In this document: positions 25,172 through 34,462 of the stretch, piece by piece
Position numbering within the stretch: position 1 is the first letter of the stretch
Layout of the letters: each line of letters begins with the position of its first letter
From: a bacterium
GTDB taxonomy: Bacteria; Auribacterota; UBA6266
Assembly: GCA_023228325.1 (NCBI GenBank)
Contig: JALOBK010000001.1
Coordinates: 310,001 to 374,000 of the forward strand
Reading direction: 5' to 3'
DNA: 64,000 nt
The notes under the pieces: model-generated
Seen by the model: the letters and a program-made list of their open reading frames with translations, nothing else
What the model was told of the DNA's origin: nothing
Database searches by the model: none
Translations under genes and position numbers: made by a program

Positions 25172-25423
25172 TCAATGTATCTCTTTCAGTGATTTTTTAA
25201 AATTTTCCTTAATTATTTCTTTCCCGGTTTTATACTTTTTAAGCAGATACATGATCTGTATTACGCTTACTATAATAGCACAAACCGCAAAAATAAAACA
25301 AAGAACCCAGGAAATAACAGAAACAATATGATTTTTCCCCATGGCGATAATACCGGCGGCGGAAAATAAACAAATAAAAACAAGCAGCAGCTTGTTGATA
25401 AAATATAACCTTTTCTTTAACAT
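25172..25423 (-). CDS. Small two-helix membrane protein
   Basis: 83 residues with two transmembrane helices (about 10-28 and 33-58) and a basic cytoplasmic tail (KKYKTGKEIIKENFKK). No family is recognised. It lies 28 bp downstream of the FAH gene and 35 bp upstream of manA in the same direction, so it is probably in that transcript. Low complexity of the hydrophobic segments limits any further call. Confidence 0.45.
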   Translation of the reverse strand: MLKKRLYFINKLLLVFICLFSAAGIIAMGKNHIVSVISWVLCFIFAVCAIIVSVIQIMYLLKKYKTGKEIIKENFKKSLKEIH

Positions 25424-25451
25424 CGCTCCCGTTTGACGGCCCTCCCAAAAA

Positions 25452-26207
25452 CTATATGACCTTATTCCTGAGCACGCCTATATTTTCTATTTCAACCTCA
25501 AGTATATCATTTTTTTCGACAGGGCCTACACCCGCGGGAGTGCCCGTTAAAATCACATCCCCCGGGCGGAGTGTCATTATTTTCGATATAAAACTTACCA
25601 CATAACCTGTCTTAAAAATAAAATTTGAAGTGTTTGAATTCTGAAGAATCTTACCGTTACGCCTGAGTTTTATAGACAGGCTGTCCGGGTTAATATCCGT
25701 CGAACAACAGGGCCCGAAAGGGCAAAAAGTATCGAAAGATTTTGCTCTTGTCCACTGCCCGTCTATCTTCTGCAGGTCTCTTGCCGTAATATCATTGGCG
25801 CAGCAAAAGCCCAGGATGCCGGCTTTCGCGGTTTTTTCATCCGCATGCGATATTTCTTTTTTGATGATTATTCCCATTTCGGCCTCATAGTCCACTCTTC
25901 CGGACATTGACGGATACACGATATTGTCCTCATGGCCTATAACCGCGGTCAAAGGCTTCAGGAAAATAACAGGTTCCGAAGGTGTAGCCATATCCAATTC
26001 CTTCGCGTGGTCCGTATAATTAAGCCCGACCGCCACAATCTTCGAAGGCGCGGAAGGAGGCAATATTCTTACATCCTCTTTTTTTACCGCCGGGCCGGTT
26101 TTATCCAATTTCGCGAACGGGGAACCTTCGCACAGGATAAGCCCGCCTTTTTCATCCTCTACGCTCCAATGCTCACGGCCTTTATACTTTATCCTGAATA
26201 TTTTCAT
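25452..26207 (-). CDS. Fumarylacetoacetate hydrolase family protein
   Basis: 251 residues. It has the FAH fold with VAVGLNYTDHAKEL, metal ligands in YEAEMGIIIKKE (Glu-x-Glu) and a late PGDVILTGTPAGVGPVEKND motif. Relatives hydrolyse C-C bonds of acylpyruvates or decarboxylate oxaloacetate. The short N-terminal domain (about 60 residues) is typical of the YcgM/FAHD1-like group. It overlaps rluD by 4 bp and is cotranscribed with it. The substrate cannot be set from sequence; acylpyruvase or oxaloacetate tautomerase are plausible. Confidence 0.88.
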   Translation of the reverse strand: MKIFRIKYKGREHWSVEDEKGGLILCEGSPFAKLDKTGPAVKKEDVRILPPSAPSKIVAVGLNYTDHAKELDMATPSEPVIFLKPLTAVIGHEDNIVYPSMSGRVDYEAEMGIIIKKEISHADEKTAKAGILGFCCANDITARDLQKIDGQWTRAKSFDTFCPFGPCCSTDINPDSLSIKLRRNGKILQNSNTSNFIFKTGYVVSFISKIMTLRPGDVILTGTPAGVGPVEKNDILEVEIENIGVLRNKVI

Positions 26208-27142
26208 TTTTTTCCCATAAGTTCAGCGTCCAGATATCCTATTATACTACTCATATCTCCGGGAAGCGATGACTGAAAGCGAATTTTTTCCCCGGTGGAA
26301 GGCAAATCAAATTCAAGGCCGGCGGCATGCAGCATCTGCCTTGAAACCGTAATATCCCCCACCTTATGCGTTCTTGATCCGGCATAGACCCTGTCGCCGA
26401 GAATGGGAAACCCTTCATTGGCAAGATGGACTCTTATCTGGTGAGTCCTTCCCGTAAAGAGCCGGGCCGAGACCATGGAATAACTATTCCATCTCTTTAA
26501 TAACCTGAATCCGGTACGGGCCTGTTTTCCGCCCGGGACAACAGCCATTTTCTTCCTGTCGTATTTAGACCTTCCTATAGGAAGGTTGATATCAAACTCC
26601 GGAATTATAACCCGGCCGAATACAATCGCATAGTATTCCTTGATTACTTTCCTGCATTTGAACTGCTCTGCAAGATCATTATGCGCTTTATCATTTTTAG
26701 CTATGACCATCAGACCTGACGTGTCTTTATCAAGGCGATGCACGATACCCGGCCTTATAACACCGTTTATCCCGGAGAGGTTCCCTATATGATACATCAG
26801 GGCATTAACAAGCGTATTATCATAATTTCCGGGAACGGGATGCACGACCAGGCCTGCGGGTTTATCAATGACTATAATATCTTCATCCTGATACTTTATA
26901 TCAACAGGTATGTCTCTGGGAATTATCCGAAGGGGCTTCTTTTCGGGGATATTGACTGTCACAACCTGGCCCGGAACCATTTTCCGGCTCGGCCTGCAGG
27001 ACAGGCCGTTTACAGAAACACATCCATCCTCTATCAGTTTTTTTATAAAATTTCTTGAACAATCGGGCATCTTTTCAGAGAGGAACTTGTCGATTCTCTT
27101 TCCCGAACTTTCAATATCCGCGTTTAAAGAAAGTGTCTTCAT
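26204..27142 (-). CDS. rluD: RluD-type 23S rRNA pseudouridine synthase
   Basis: 312 residues. An N-terminal S4 RNA-binding domain (about 12-75, RIDKFLSEKMPDCSRNFIKK) precedes the RluA/RluD catalytic domain with the Asp-containing HRLDKDTSGLMVIAKN and GRTHQIRVHLANEGFPILGD. It isomerises uridines in helix 69 of 23S rRNA or other RNAs. Location after lspA and lgt is common in bacteria (lspA-rluD). Distinguishing RluD from RluC-like specificity needs more than sequence. Confidence 0.92.
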   Translation of the reverse strand: MKTLSLNADIESSGKRIDKFLSEKMPDCSRNFIKKLIEDGCVSVNGLSCRPSRKMVPGQVVTVNIPEKKPLRIIPRDIPVDIKYQDEDIIVIDKPAGLVVHPVPGNYDNTLVNALMYHIGNLSGINGVIRPGIVHRLDKDTSGLMVIAKNDKAHNDLAEQFKCRKVIKEYYAIVFGRVIIPEFDINLPIGRSKYDRKKMAVVPGGKQARTGFRLLKRWNSYSMVSARLFTGRTHQIRVHLANEGFPILGDRVYAGSRTHKVGDITVSRQMLHAAGLEFDLPSTGEKIRFQSSLPGDMSSIIGYLDAELMGKK

Positions 27143-27160
27143 AAAATTTCAGGATACAGG

Positions 27161-27931
27161 CTATATGTAAAAAGATTTTTTTGATTTAACAACGCACAGC
27201 ATCGCAATACCCGAAACACAAAGGAATATACTTACCAGCTGAAAAACCGTAAGGTTGAAAAAGGCCTTTCCGTTATCCCCCCGCAGAAATTCGGTCCAGA
27301 ACCTCATAAAAGGATGCAGAATCAGGTAAAAAGCGAAGACTTCGCCTTTCGACCTCCTCTTGCTGAAAATCCGGGCTAAAATAAAAAAAATCATCAGGTT
27401 CAGAAAGGAATTATACAACTGGACCGGATGAAGCGGTATGCCCTGTAATTCTTCCGGCATAATTTCCTTATGCCTGAATATCACTCCGCACGGCAGGTTT
27501 GTAGGAGTCCCCCAGCAGCACCCGTTCAAAAAACATCCTATCCTTCCGATAGCCTGCCCGAGGGCAAGCGAGGGAGCGATCACATCTGCGATATCCCATA
27601 CATTGATTTTCCTGATACGGCAAAAAACAGACACGGTAACCATGGAAAACAGGACACCGCCGAAAACGGCAAGCCCGCCTTTATCAAGCCTGATAATCTG
27701 CGCGGGGTTATTAATATAAAAATCAAGGTTAAGCAATATGAAGAATATCCTTGCCCCTATTATTCCGGACAGGATAACAACAAGCCCCAGGTCGAGAATT
27801 ACCTGGCTGTTGATGTTAATGCTCCTGGCGCGCCGCGCCGCGGCATAGATAGCCGCCAGAAAAGCCAGCGAGAGCATCAACCCGTAAGAATAAACCGAAA
27901 TATCGCCGAATTTAAACAACACAGGATACAT
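27161..27931 (-). CDS. lgt: Prolipoprotein diacylglyceryl transferase
   Basis: 256 residues with about seven transmembrane helices. The Lgt signature GRIGCFLNGCCWGTPTNLPC is intact, as are an early Y-G-L motif and HPVQLYNSFLNLMIFFIL. The enzyme transfers diacylglycerol from phosphatidylglycerol to the lipobox cysteine of prolipoproteins. It lies 6 bp downstream of lspA, so both lipoprotein-maturation steps are coexpressed. This fits the many exported proteins in the window. Confidence 0.95.
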   Translation of the reverse strand: MYPVLFKFGDISVYSYGLMLSLAFLAAIYAAARRARSININSQVILDLGLVVILSGIIGARIFFILLNLDFYINNPAQIIRLDKGGLAVFGGVLFSMVTVSVFCRIRKINVWDIADVIAPSLALGQAIGRIGCFLNGCCWGTPTNLPCGVIFRHKEIMPEELQGIPLHPVQLYNSFLNLMIFFILARIFSKRRSKGEVFAFYLILHPFMRFWTEFLRGDNGKAFFNLTVFQLVSIFLCVSGIAMLCVVKSKKSFYI

Positions 27932-27937
27932 ATTCTG

Positions 27938-28534
27938 TTATTGACCTTTCAGAGAAGGCTCTTTCGCCTCATACTTCCACAAATACACAAGTATCAGAAA
28001 AGTACCGATACAGATACAGGAATCCGCTACATTAAAAGCGGGCCATCTTTCGAGAGATATATTGAAAACATCTATATTAATATCAGGGATATCAACATCT
28101 ATAAAATCAATTACATAACCCCTGCTTATCCTGTCGAACATATTGCCTAAAGTCCCCCCGGCAAAAAGAGATATTCCGAGCATAAAATAAAAAGGGCCTT
28201 TAAAAACAGACTTCCTGAAGAAAAAAACAGCGGAAAGGGCGGCCAAAGACAGAATAATAAAAATATTTCTGACAAAAGGTATGTCTTTGAAGATTCCGAA
28301 CGCCGCGCCCGTGTTTTTAACTATTATTATCGATAAAATGCTTTCGGGGTTGTATGCCGGCAGGGTTTTTTCGAACCACGAAACCGCAACGGCTTTCGTC
28401 ACCTGGTCAAACAGCATGACAGAAACAATTATAAAAAGAAAAAGGATTATTCTTTTAGAGATTTTTACCGGTTTTTCATTCAAGTCTTTTATGTAATCAC
28501 AGCCTTTTTCCGGGCTATCTTTTTCTTTAAACAT
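27938..28534 (-). CDS. lspA: Lipoprotein signal peptidase (signal peptidase II)
   Basis: 198 residues with four transmembrane helices. The catalytic aspartates are in GYVIDFIDVDIP and FNVADSCICIGTFLILVYL, and VKNTGAAFGIFKD matches the conserved N-T-G-A-A-F-G motif. It removes signal peptides from diacylglyceryl-modified prolipoproteins. There is a charged N-terminal extension of about 25 residues before the first helix; no later start fits, so it may be real. It is placed after the TraR/DksA zinc-finger gene, as in many genomes. Confidence 0.93.
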   Translation of the reverse strand: MFKEKDSPEKGCDYIKDLNEKPVKISKRIILFLFIIVSVMLFDQVTKAVAVSWFEKTLPAYNPESILSIIIVKNTGAAFGIFKDIPFVRNIFIILSLAALSAVFFFRKSVFKGPFYFMLGISLFAGGTLGNMFDRISRGYVIDFIDVDIPDINIDVFNISLERWPAFNVADSCICIGTFLILVYLWKYEAKEPSLKGQ

Positions 28535-28546
28535 TTCGGCACGTTA

Positions 28547-28933
28547 TTATTTCTTCTTTTTCTCCAGGTTTTCTTTGCATTCGACGCAATATCTGGCATA
28601 AGCCCGCGCTTTCAACCTGGTTTTATTTATATCCTGACCGCACATCTCGCATTTACCGAACGTGCCGTTTTCTATGCGCTCAATGGCATCCTGTATCTCA
28701 TATAGTATTTCCTGTTCCTTTTTCATAAGGTCAAGGGTAAACTCTCTTTCAAAATTGTCGGAACCCATATCCGCGAGATGCATTGAGTAACCGGACAAAT
28801 CACCCGAAGAATCCCTTTGGGAATTATTAAGAATTTGTTTTTCCATGGAAGACACATCGCCGGTGATCCTGGCCTGTTCTTCAAGCAGTTTTTTCTTATA
28901 CTGTTCAATGTCTTTTTTTGTCAGCTTTGCCAT
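28547..28933 (-). CDS. TraR/DksA-type zinc-finger protein
   Basis: 128 residues: an N-terminal coiled coil (about 5-80) and a C-terminal four-cysteine zinc finger, CEMCG then CVEC. DksA-like proteins reach the RNA polymerase secondary channel; the short form next to ileS and lspA is a common, less studied paralogue. The coiled-coil tip lacks the obvious DxxDxA motif of true DksA, as far as can be seen (YSMHLADMGSDNFERE), so a ppGpp-partner role is uncertain. GGGGG precedes the ATG. Confidence 0.85.
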   Translation of the reverse strand: MAKLTKKDIEQYKKKLLEEQARITGDVSSMEKQILNNSQRDSSGDLSGYSMHLADMGSDNFEREFTLDLMKKEQEILYEIQDAIERIENGTFGKCEMCGQDINKTRLKARAYARYCVECKENLEKKKK

Positions 28934-28956
28934 GTGTTTCCCCCATTAATAAATGT

Positions 28957-31737
28957 TTAGTCGCCTGTTATAACCTTAAAGCACCTTTCACATATTTCCG
29001 GATGTTCTTTTACTGTTCCGACTGTTTTGCTGTAGTTCCAGCATCTGACACATTTTAAACCTTCCGCCTTCTCGATTTTCACTTCCAGCCCTTTTATATC
29101 CCCCGCTTTAGAGCCCTTTCTTTCACTGAAGCCTTTTACTTCCACTTCGGAAACTATGAAAACCATCTTCAGCACATCGAGATAATCGCGCAGAACACGT
29201 TCCAGCTCTTTATCTTCAGCATATAATACCGCTTTTGCCTGAAGAGAATTGCCAATCAGCTTATCTTTCCTCATCTCCTCAAGTAATTTATCGACTTCCG
29301 CCTTAACATTTATCAGTTTTGTCCAATCAGACTCGATTTCCCCGTTTATCCATTCCGGATCATACGCCGGCCAGTTGTTCATATGAACGCTGGGGTGTTT
29401 ATCGGCAACATCGATATATCCCCACACTTCTTCACAGGTAAATGAAAGAATCGGCGCAAGAACCATAGAAAGACTGACGAGAATTTCATACATTACCGTC
29501 TGAGATGAACGTCGTTCCGCCGAATCTGATTTGAAAGTGTACATCCTGTCTTTAAGAATATCAAGATAAAAAGAACTCATATCAACAGCGCAAAAATTAT
29601 GGACCTGATGATAAACCCGGCAAAAATCAAAATTGTCATAAGCGAGCGCTGAATTTTGAATAAGCGCGGCAAGCCTGTTCAATGCCCACTTGTCAACAGG
29701 CGTGAGTTTCCTGTAATCCACCCTGTCCGACAAGATATTAAAATCGGAAATATTGCCCAGTAAATAGCGGAATGTGTTCCTGATTCTTCTATAGGAATCA
29801 GATATCTGCTTGAGGATATGCTCGGACAGGGCGACATCCATCGTATAATCGACTGACGAAACCCAAAGCCGCAGGATATCGGCGCCGCGTTCTTCTATGA
29901 CTTTTAAGGGGTCAACAACATTCCCCAGTGATTTTGACATTTTCCTTCCTTCTTCATCTATGGTAAAACCGTGTGTCAGCACTGTTTTATAAGGCGAATT
30001 TCCATAAAGCGCTCCGGCAGTCAGCAATGAACTCTGAAACCATCCCCTGTGCTGGTCGGAACCTTCAAGGTAAAGATCCGCGGGGTAATCAAGTTCTTTG
30101 CGTTGTTTAATAACAGCCGTATGGCTTACTCCGGATTCAAACCAGACATCAAGGATATCCTGCTCTTTAACAAATTCCCCGGAACCGCATTCACATCTGG
30201 TATTTTCAGGAAGAAGTTTGCCGGCATCCCACTCAAACCAGATATCACAACCTCCGTTTTTTCTCATCAGTGAAGTGACATGGTTGATTACTTTTTTTGA
30301 CAATACGGCCTTCCTGCATTTTTTGCAGTAAAAAACAGGGATAGGGACACCCCAGTATCTCTGGCGTGACAGACACCAGTCAGGCCTGTTTTCCAGCATA
30401 GATGATATTCTGTTCTGTCCGTACGCGGGCAGCCATTTTACGTTTTTTACATAATCAAGCGTCTTCTTCCGCAAATCCTTATGGTCCACATTGACAAACC
30501 ACTGTTCCGTAGCCCTGAAAATGACCGGGCCTTTGCACCTCCAGCAGTGAGGATACGAATGTTCAACCTCTTCAGACAGGACCAGAACATTCTTTTCTCT
30601 CATCAACTCTATGATATCTTTATTCGCGCTGAACACATTTTTACCGGCAAAATGCTTTACCCCTTTGTCAAAACATCCCTTTTCGTCAACGGGAGAATAT
30701 ATATCAAGCCCGTATCTTAACCCTGTAACATAATCTTCCTGTCCGTGGCCCGGCGCGGTATGCACACATCCGGTTCCCTGTTCAAGAGTCACATAATCGG
30801 CAAGAACAACATCCGAATCCCTGTCTATGAATGGATGTTTTGCTTTTTTGCCTTCAAGTTCAACCCCTTTAAAAGTCTTAATTAATCCGGGAGCCAAACC
30901 GGTTTTCCTGAAGAATGCATCCGAGAGTTCGGTTGCTATAATCCAGATTTCTTTACCCGCTTCATACGCCCCGTATGAAAAAGACGGATGTAAAGCTATT
31001 GCCAGGTTCGCCGGCAAAGTCCAGGGAGTGGTTGTCCAGATAACAAAATACACGTCTTTTTTTACGCCTATGAATTCGGAAACCTGCCTGTCCGCTTTAA
31101 ATTTAACAAAAACCGAAGGAGATTTCTTATCGGAATATTCCACTTCCGCTTCAGCCAGGGCAGTTTCACATTTTCCGCACCAGTAAATCGGTTTTAAGCC
31201 TTTATAAACATAACCTTTGTCAGCCAATTCGGCAAATGAATCGAGAATGCTCGTTTCATATTCGGGATCAAGCGTGTAATACGGGTGATTCCAGTCTCCG
31301 AAAACTCCGAGACGCTGAAACTGGCCGGACTGGATTTCGGCAAAATTCACGGCGTACGCGCGGGCCTTTTTCCTGAATTCCGCCTGAGAAATTTCATTTT
31401 TTGATATGCCCAGATTCTTAAACAACTGATGTTCGACAGGCAGCCCATGGCAGTCCCATCCGGGCACGTAGGGGCTTCTGAATCCTCTCATGCTTTTATA
31501 CTTAACGATTATATCCTTTAATATTTTATTAAGGGCGTGCCCGAGATGAATATCGCCGTTCGCGTAAGGAGGACCGTCGTGCAGGATAAAAGCAGGCTTT
31601 TCCCTCAAGCCGGAAAGCACCTCATTGTATATATCCAGTTTGTTCCATTTTTGAAGGATATCAGGTTCTTTTTTCGACAAACCCGCCTTCATGGGAAAGT
31701 CTGTTTTGGGAAGATTAACTGTATTTTTATATTCCAT
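28957..31737 (-). CDS. ileS: Isoleucyl-tRNA synthetase
   Basis: 926 residues, normal length for the bacterial type. The HIGH motif is HLGH at 64-67 within PPYANGDIHLGHALNKILKD; the KMSKS motif is in EEGRKMSKSLGNVVDP near residue 600. The CP1 editing domain lies between, and a C-terminal zinc finger uses CVRCW and CERC. It charges tRNA-Ile and proofreads valine. It is in the cluster yggS-proC-yggT-DUF167-ileS-traR-lspA, conserved in many phyla. Only 70 bp separate it from DUF167, too short for a T-box riboswitch. Confidence 0.97.
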   Translation of the reverse strand: MEYKNTVNLPKTDFPMKAGLSKKEPDILQKWNKLDIYNEVLSGLREKPAFILHDGPPYANGDIHLGHALNKILKDIIVKYKSMRGFRSPYVPGWDCHGLPVEHQLFKNLGISKNEISQAEFRKKARAYAVNFAEIQSGQFQRLGVFGDWNHPYYTLDPEYETSILDSFAELADKGYVYKGLKPIYWCGKCETALAEAEVEYSDKKSPSVFVKFKADRQVSEFIGVKKDVYFVIWTTTPWTLPANLAIALHPSFSYGAYEAGKEIWIIATELSDAFFRKTGLAPGLIKTFKGVELEGKKAKHPFIDRDSDVVLADYVTLEQGTGCVHTAPGHGQEDYVTGLRYGLDIYSPVDEKGCFDKGVKHFAGKNVFSANKDIIELMREKNVLVLSEEVEHSYPHCWRCKGPVIFRATEQWFVNVDHKDLRKKTLDYVKNVKWLPAYGQNRISSMLENRPDWCLSRQRYWGVPIPVFYCKKCRKAVLSKKVINHVTSLMRKNGGCDIWFEWDAGKLLPENTRCECGSGEFVKEQDILDVWFESGVSHTAVIKQRKELDYPADLYLEGSDQHRGWFQSSLLTAGALYGNSPYKTVLTHGFTIDEEGRKMSKSLGNVVDPLKVIEERGADILRLWVSSVDYTMDVALSEHILKQISDSYRRIRNTFRYLLGNISDFNILSDRVDYRKLTPVDKWALNRLAALIQNSALAYDNFDFCRVYHQVHNFCAVDMSSFYLDILKDRMYTFKSDSAERRSSQTVMYEILVSLSMVLAPILSFTCEEVWGYIDVADKHPSVHMNNWPAYDPEWINGEIESDWTKLINVKAEVDKLLEEMRKDKLIGNSLQAKAVLYAEDKELERVLRDYLDVLKMVFIVSEVEVKGFSERKGSKAGDIKGLEVKIEKAEGLKCVRCWNYSKTVGTVKEHPEICERCFKVITGD

Positions 31738-31766
31738 AATTATAAACCCTGTATTGAACTGCGAAT

Positions 31767-31793
31767 ATTATCATCACAAATTTTAAAAGTCAA
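31767..31793 (-). promoter_or_regulatory. Possible internal promoter before ileS
   Basis: On the minus strand TTGACT (31793-31788), then GATAAT at 15-bp spacing (31772-31767) or TAATAT at 17 bp (31770-31765). It lies in the 71-bp gap between DUF167 and ileS. It would allow separate expression of ileS but is not a strong match. Confidence 0.35.
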
Positions 31794-31808
31794 CACAAAA
31801 AAGGGTAA

Positions 31809-32090
31809 TTACAGGAGTGATTTCAACAGGTTTTCATTCACTGTTTTAATAATTATTTTCTTGTTGGAACAAGCTCTGCCTCTGACAATTACAACATATT
31901 TTCTGGAAAGCCCGAGTCTTTTTGCTATCAGCGCCGTCAATTCATCATTTGCCCTGCCTTCAACGGGCGGAGATTTAAGGCATATTTTAAGTTTTTCACC
32001 CAGGACACCCGCAATTGACGATTTGGAAGAGCGCGTCACAATTTTAGCTTCAATCAAAAAACCATCGGCCGTCTTTTTATAATAAGTCAT
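31809..32090 (-). CDS. DUF167 (YggU) family protein
   Basis: 93 residues from the ATG that overlaps the yggT stop as ATGA. A longer reading upstream would run through yggT. The core has IKICLKSPPVEGRANDELTA-type sequence (here beginning LKICLKSP) and a C-terminal RGRACSNKKIIIKT strand. Small alpha/beta fold, function unknown; it is usually encoded beside yggT and yggS. Confidence 0.85.
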   Translation of the reverse strand: MTYYKKTADGFLIEAKIVTRSSKSSIAGVLGEKLKICLKSPPVEGRANDELTALIAKRLGLSRKYVVIVRGRACSNKKIIIKTVNENLLKSLL

Positions 32091-32935
32091 ATGGCACCGT
32101 GCGCAAGCAGCATAAGCTTTTGCAGGAGCCCTGTTATAATCCATATCACAAATATCGCCGCCATAGGCGAAAAATCTATCGGGCCCGCGAACAAGCCGAA
32201 CTTCCTGAAAATGGAAAGATACGGCTCAGTCACGTTAAAAAGAAAAGCAAAAAGAAGGTTCTGGTACGATACAATAAACCATGAAACGATTATCCTGATA
32301 AAAATAAGCGCGGTGTAAATCCTGAAAATCTTTATTATATCCGCTATGGTCGAAATCAGGGCTCCGTATACAGAAGCGGCATTAAAAGCAAATCTTCCCG
32401 TTTCGAAGGAAAAGAAACTATTTATGATAAGAAGTTTAAAAATAAAAAATATAATAAGAACGGACAAAAAAGCCGATACAGCCTTTGCGGAATCTTTTTC
32501 AAAATATCTGCCTGAAATCCTGGCGATAGGCTGTATAAGGTCTTTAAGTATCCTTGAAATGTTATCATAGGCATTTCTGAAACTTTCGATACAATACAAC
32601 GCCGAAGACACAAAATATATTATAAAGAAAAAAGAAACCGCGCCGTTAAACCCTCTTGTTATCACAGCGGCGGCGGACGGACTGCCCCCGGAATAAGACA
32701 CGGTTTTCATCTCCGCAATAAGCCAGAGTATTTTCAGCAGAAAGACCATGATCATGGCGAAAAGAGGCAGCAGCCTTGATAACCGGTTAAACAGCATATG
32801 CCTGACAAACCTGATAACCGGATCCGTTATCTTAACCAGAAAACCAAACGCCGGATTGAAGTACATCTGTCCTGTAAAAGGTATAATAAACCTCAGGAAA
32901 AGAATAAAGCAATATGCATCAAATATTGTTTCCAT
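32087..32935 (-). CDS. YggT family membrane protein with two YggT units
   Basis: 282 residues with about six transmembrane helices. Two YggT modules are seen: one around residues 8-85 (DPVIRFVRHMLFNRL) and one around 205-275 (RIIVSWFIVSYQNLLF, then TEPYLSIFRKFG). YggT proteins are linked with membrane biogenesis and osmotic shock, and with chloroplast nucleoid distribution in plants; no mechanism is certain. It lies between proC and DUF167 in the conserved cluster. Confidence 0.85.
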   Translation of the reverse strand: METIFDAYCFILFLRFIIPFTGQMYFNPAFGFLVKITDPVIRFVRHMLFNRLSRLLPLFAMIMVFLLKILWLIAEMKTVSYSGGSPSAAAVITRGFNGAVSFFFIIYFVSSALYCIESFRNAYDNISRILKDLIQPIARISGRYFEKDSAKAVSAFLSVLIIFFIFKLLIINSFFSFETGRFAFNAASVYGALISTIADIIKIFRIYTALIFIRIIVSWFIVSYQNLLFAFLFNVTEPYLSIFRKFGLFAGPIDFSPMAAIFVIWIITGLLQKLMLLAHGAI

Positions 32936-32951
32936 ATTTTTATACGCCGGT

Positions 32952-33743
32952 TTATTTATTGACGGTTTTCGCCAGTTTACCGCTTTTAATTTTTGCCGCC
33001 CGGACAGCCTTTTTTATTATCTCCCCGAACTTTTCATTCTGAAAAACCTTCAGCGCCTCTTCCGTAGCGCCGCCCCTGGATGTGACATTCGCCCTGAGTT
33101 CGGAAAGCTTCCGGGCGCCGGAGCACATCATATTCGCCGCGCCCGCAAAAGTTTTCTTAACAAGCAGTTCACCCGTTTTTAAAGGCAGGCCCGCTTTAAC
33201 GGCAGCCTTTATAAGTTCTTCGGCGAACAGGAACACATAAGCCGGACCGCTTCCGCTGACAGCGGTTACCGCGTCCATATCTTTCTCCTCGACCATGACA
33301 CAATCGCCTATCTTCAGAAATATATTCTTCGCCTTTTTCAAGTCGGCATCTCCCGCATACTTGCCTTTGCATATCGCGGTCATGCCCATGCCCACCAAAG
33401 CCGGCGTATTCGGCATAGCCCTTATAACCGGGACCGTCCCCAGCGCTTTTTCCAGGGCAGCGGTTTTTATTCCGGCGGCTATGGATATGACAGTCTTCTT
33501 TTTTAAGCCCGTTTTTGAAAGGGAAACCAGCGCGCTATTTATTTCCTGAGGCTTTACGCAAAGGATAATAACATCCGCTTCGCCCATCTTCCCGTTTTCA
33601 CACGTGTGGACAGCCGAACCGAATTTTTTCGATACTTTCTTTGCTTTTAAGACATCTTTATCATAAATAACAAGGCTGCAACCCTTCAATCGGCTGATAA
33701 TAGCCTGTCCCATATTTCCGGTCCCTATAATCCCGATTTTCAT
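32952..33743 (-). CDS. proC: Pyrroline-5-carboxylate reductase
   Basis: 263 residues. The NAD(P)-binding motif is IGIIGTGNMGQAIISRL; later VIRAMPNTPALVGMGMTAIC and the C-terminal AVSGSGPAYVFLFAEELIKA are characteristic, with LRANVTSRGGATEEAL. It reduces pyrroline-5-carboxylate to proline. AGGAGAT precedes the ATG. Location directly after yggS is conserved across bacteria. Confidence 0.95.
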   Translation of the reverse strand: MKIGIIGTGNMGQAIISRLKGCSLVIYDKDVLKAKKVSKKFGSAVHTCENGKMGEADVIILCVKPQEINSALVSLSKTGLKKKTVISIAAGIKTAALEKALGTVPVIRAMPNTPALVGMGMTAICKGKYAGDADLKKAKNIFLKIGDCVMVEEKDMDAVTAVSGSGPAYVFLFAEELIKAAVKAGLPLKTGELLVKKTFAGAANMMCSGARKLSELRANVTSRGGATEEALKVFQNEKFGEIIKKAVRAAKIKSGKLAKTVNK

Positions 33744-33753
33744 TTATTATCTC

Positions 33754-34419
33754 CTATTTGAATATTGCGGTCCCTATCCTGACCATATTCGACCCCTCCT
33801 GAATAGCTATTTCGTAGTCCTGGCTCATCCCCATTGACAAATACTTCATCGGGAATACAGCGCATAATCCTTCAAAATATTCTTTTGTCCGTCTGAACAG
33901 AGGCCTGAGGTCGTCAGGGTTTTCAGACAAAGGAGCCATGGCCATAAGCCCTGAAACCGTTACGTTTCTAAATGACAAAATTTCGTTAAAACAACCTGTC
34001 AGTTCATCAGGGGTAAATCCGAATTTGCTCTTTTCGCCGGAAGTATTGACCTCCAGCAGTATTGCCTGCTTTATCCCCGCAGAAAAGCTTCTTTTGTCGA
34101 TTTCTTTAACCAGCTTAAATGAGTCAACGGATTGAATAATATCAAATAATCCAACCGCATCTTTCGCTTTCCTTGATTGAAGGTGGCCTATCATATGCAG
34201 GTCCATACCTTCAGGCAAAAGCGGTTTTTTTTCAAGAACTTCATCTATCCTGTTTTCCCCGAAAACCCTGTGTCCCAAACCGAATAATTCCATCATCCTG
34301 TCCGCGCTGACCTTTTTTGAAACGGCGACAAGGGTTATATCGTCCGCGCTTCTTCCCGTCCCTGCCGCGGACAAAGCAATCCTCTCTTTAACTTCCAGAT
34401 AATTTTCAGACAGACTCAT
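33754..34419 (-). CDS. YggS family pyridoxal-phosphate-binding protein
   Basis: 221 residues. The PLP lysine is in ITLVAVSKKVSADRMMELF, followed by FGENRIDEVLEKKP and HMIGHLQSRKAKDAVGLFD; the phosphate site SMGMSQDYEIAIQEGSNMVR is at the C-terminus. It is a PLP carrier/homeostasis protein of the PLPBP family, not a racemase. The promoter -10 TATAAT is only seven bases from the ATG, and there is no Shine-Dalgarno, so the mRNA is probably leaderless. It is the first gene of the proC-yggT-ileS cluster. Confidence 0.92.
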   Translation of the reverse strand: MSLSENYLEVKERIALSAAGTGRSADDITLVAVSKKVSADRMMELFGLGHRVFGENRIDEVLEKKPLLPEGMDLHMIGHLQSRKAKDAVGLFDIIQSVDSFKLVKEIDKRSFSAGIKQAILLEVNTSGEKSKFGFTPDELTGCFNEILSFRNVTVSGLMAMAPLSENPDDLRPLFRRTKEYFEGLCAVFPMKYLSMGMSQDYEIAIQEGSNMVRIGTAIFK

Positions 34420-34426
34420 AAGTGGA

Positions 34427-34455
34427 ATTATAATGCATTTAATATAAAATTACAA
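34427..34455 (-). promoter_or_regulatory. yggS promoter (leaderless transcript)
   Basis: On the minus strand TTGTAA (34455-34450), 17 bp, TATAAT (34432-34427), then seven bases to the ATG at 34419. The gap to the preceding radical SAM gene is 43 bp. Confidence 0.65.
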
Positions 34456-34462
34456 ACCGGTA

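Noticed and set aside
27470..28150. 226-residue plus-strand reading frame
   Set aside because: Antisense to lgt and lspA, both with intact active-site motifs.
31738..31808. T-box riboswitch upstream of ileS
   Set aside because: The gap is only 71 bp and contains no T-box sequence, specifier hairpin or terminator.
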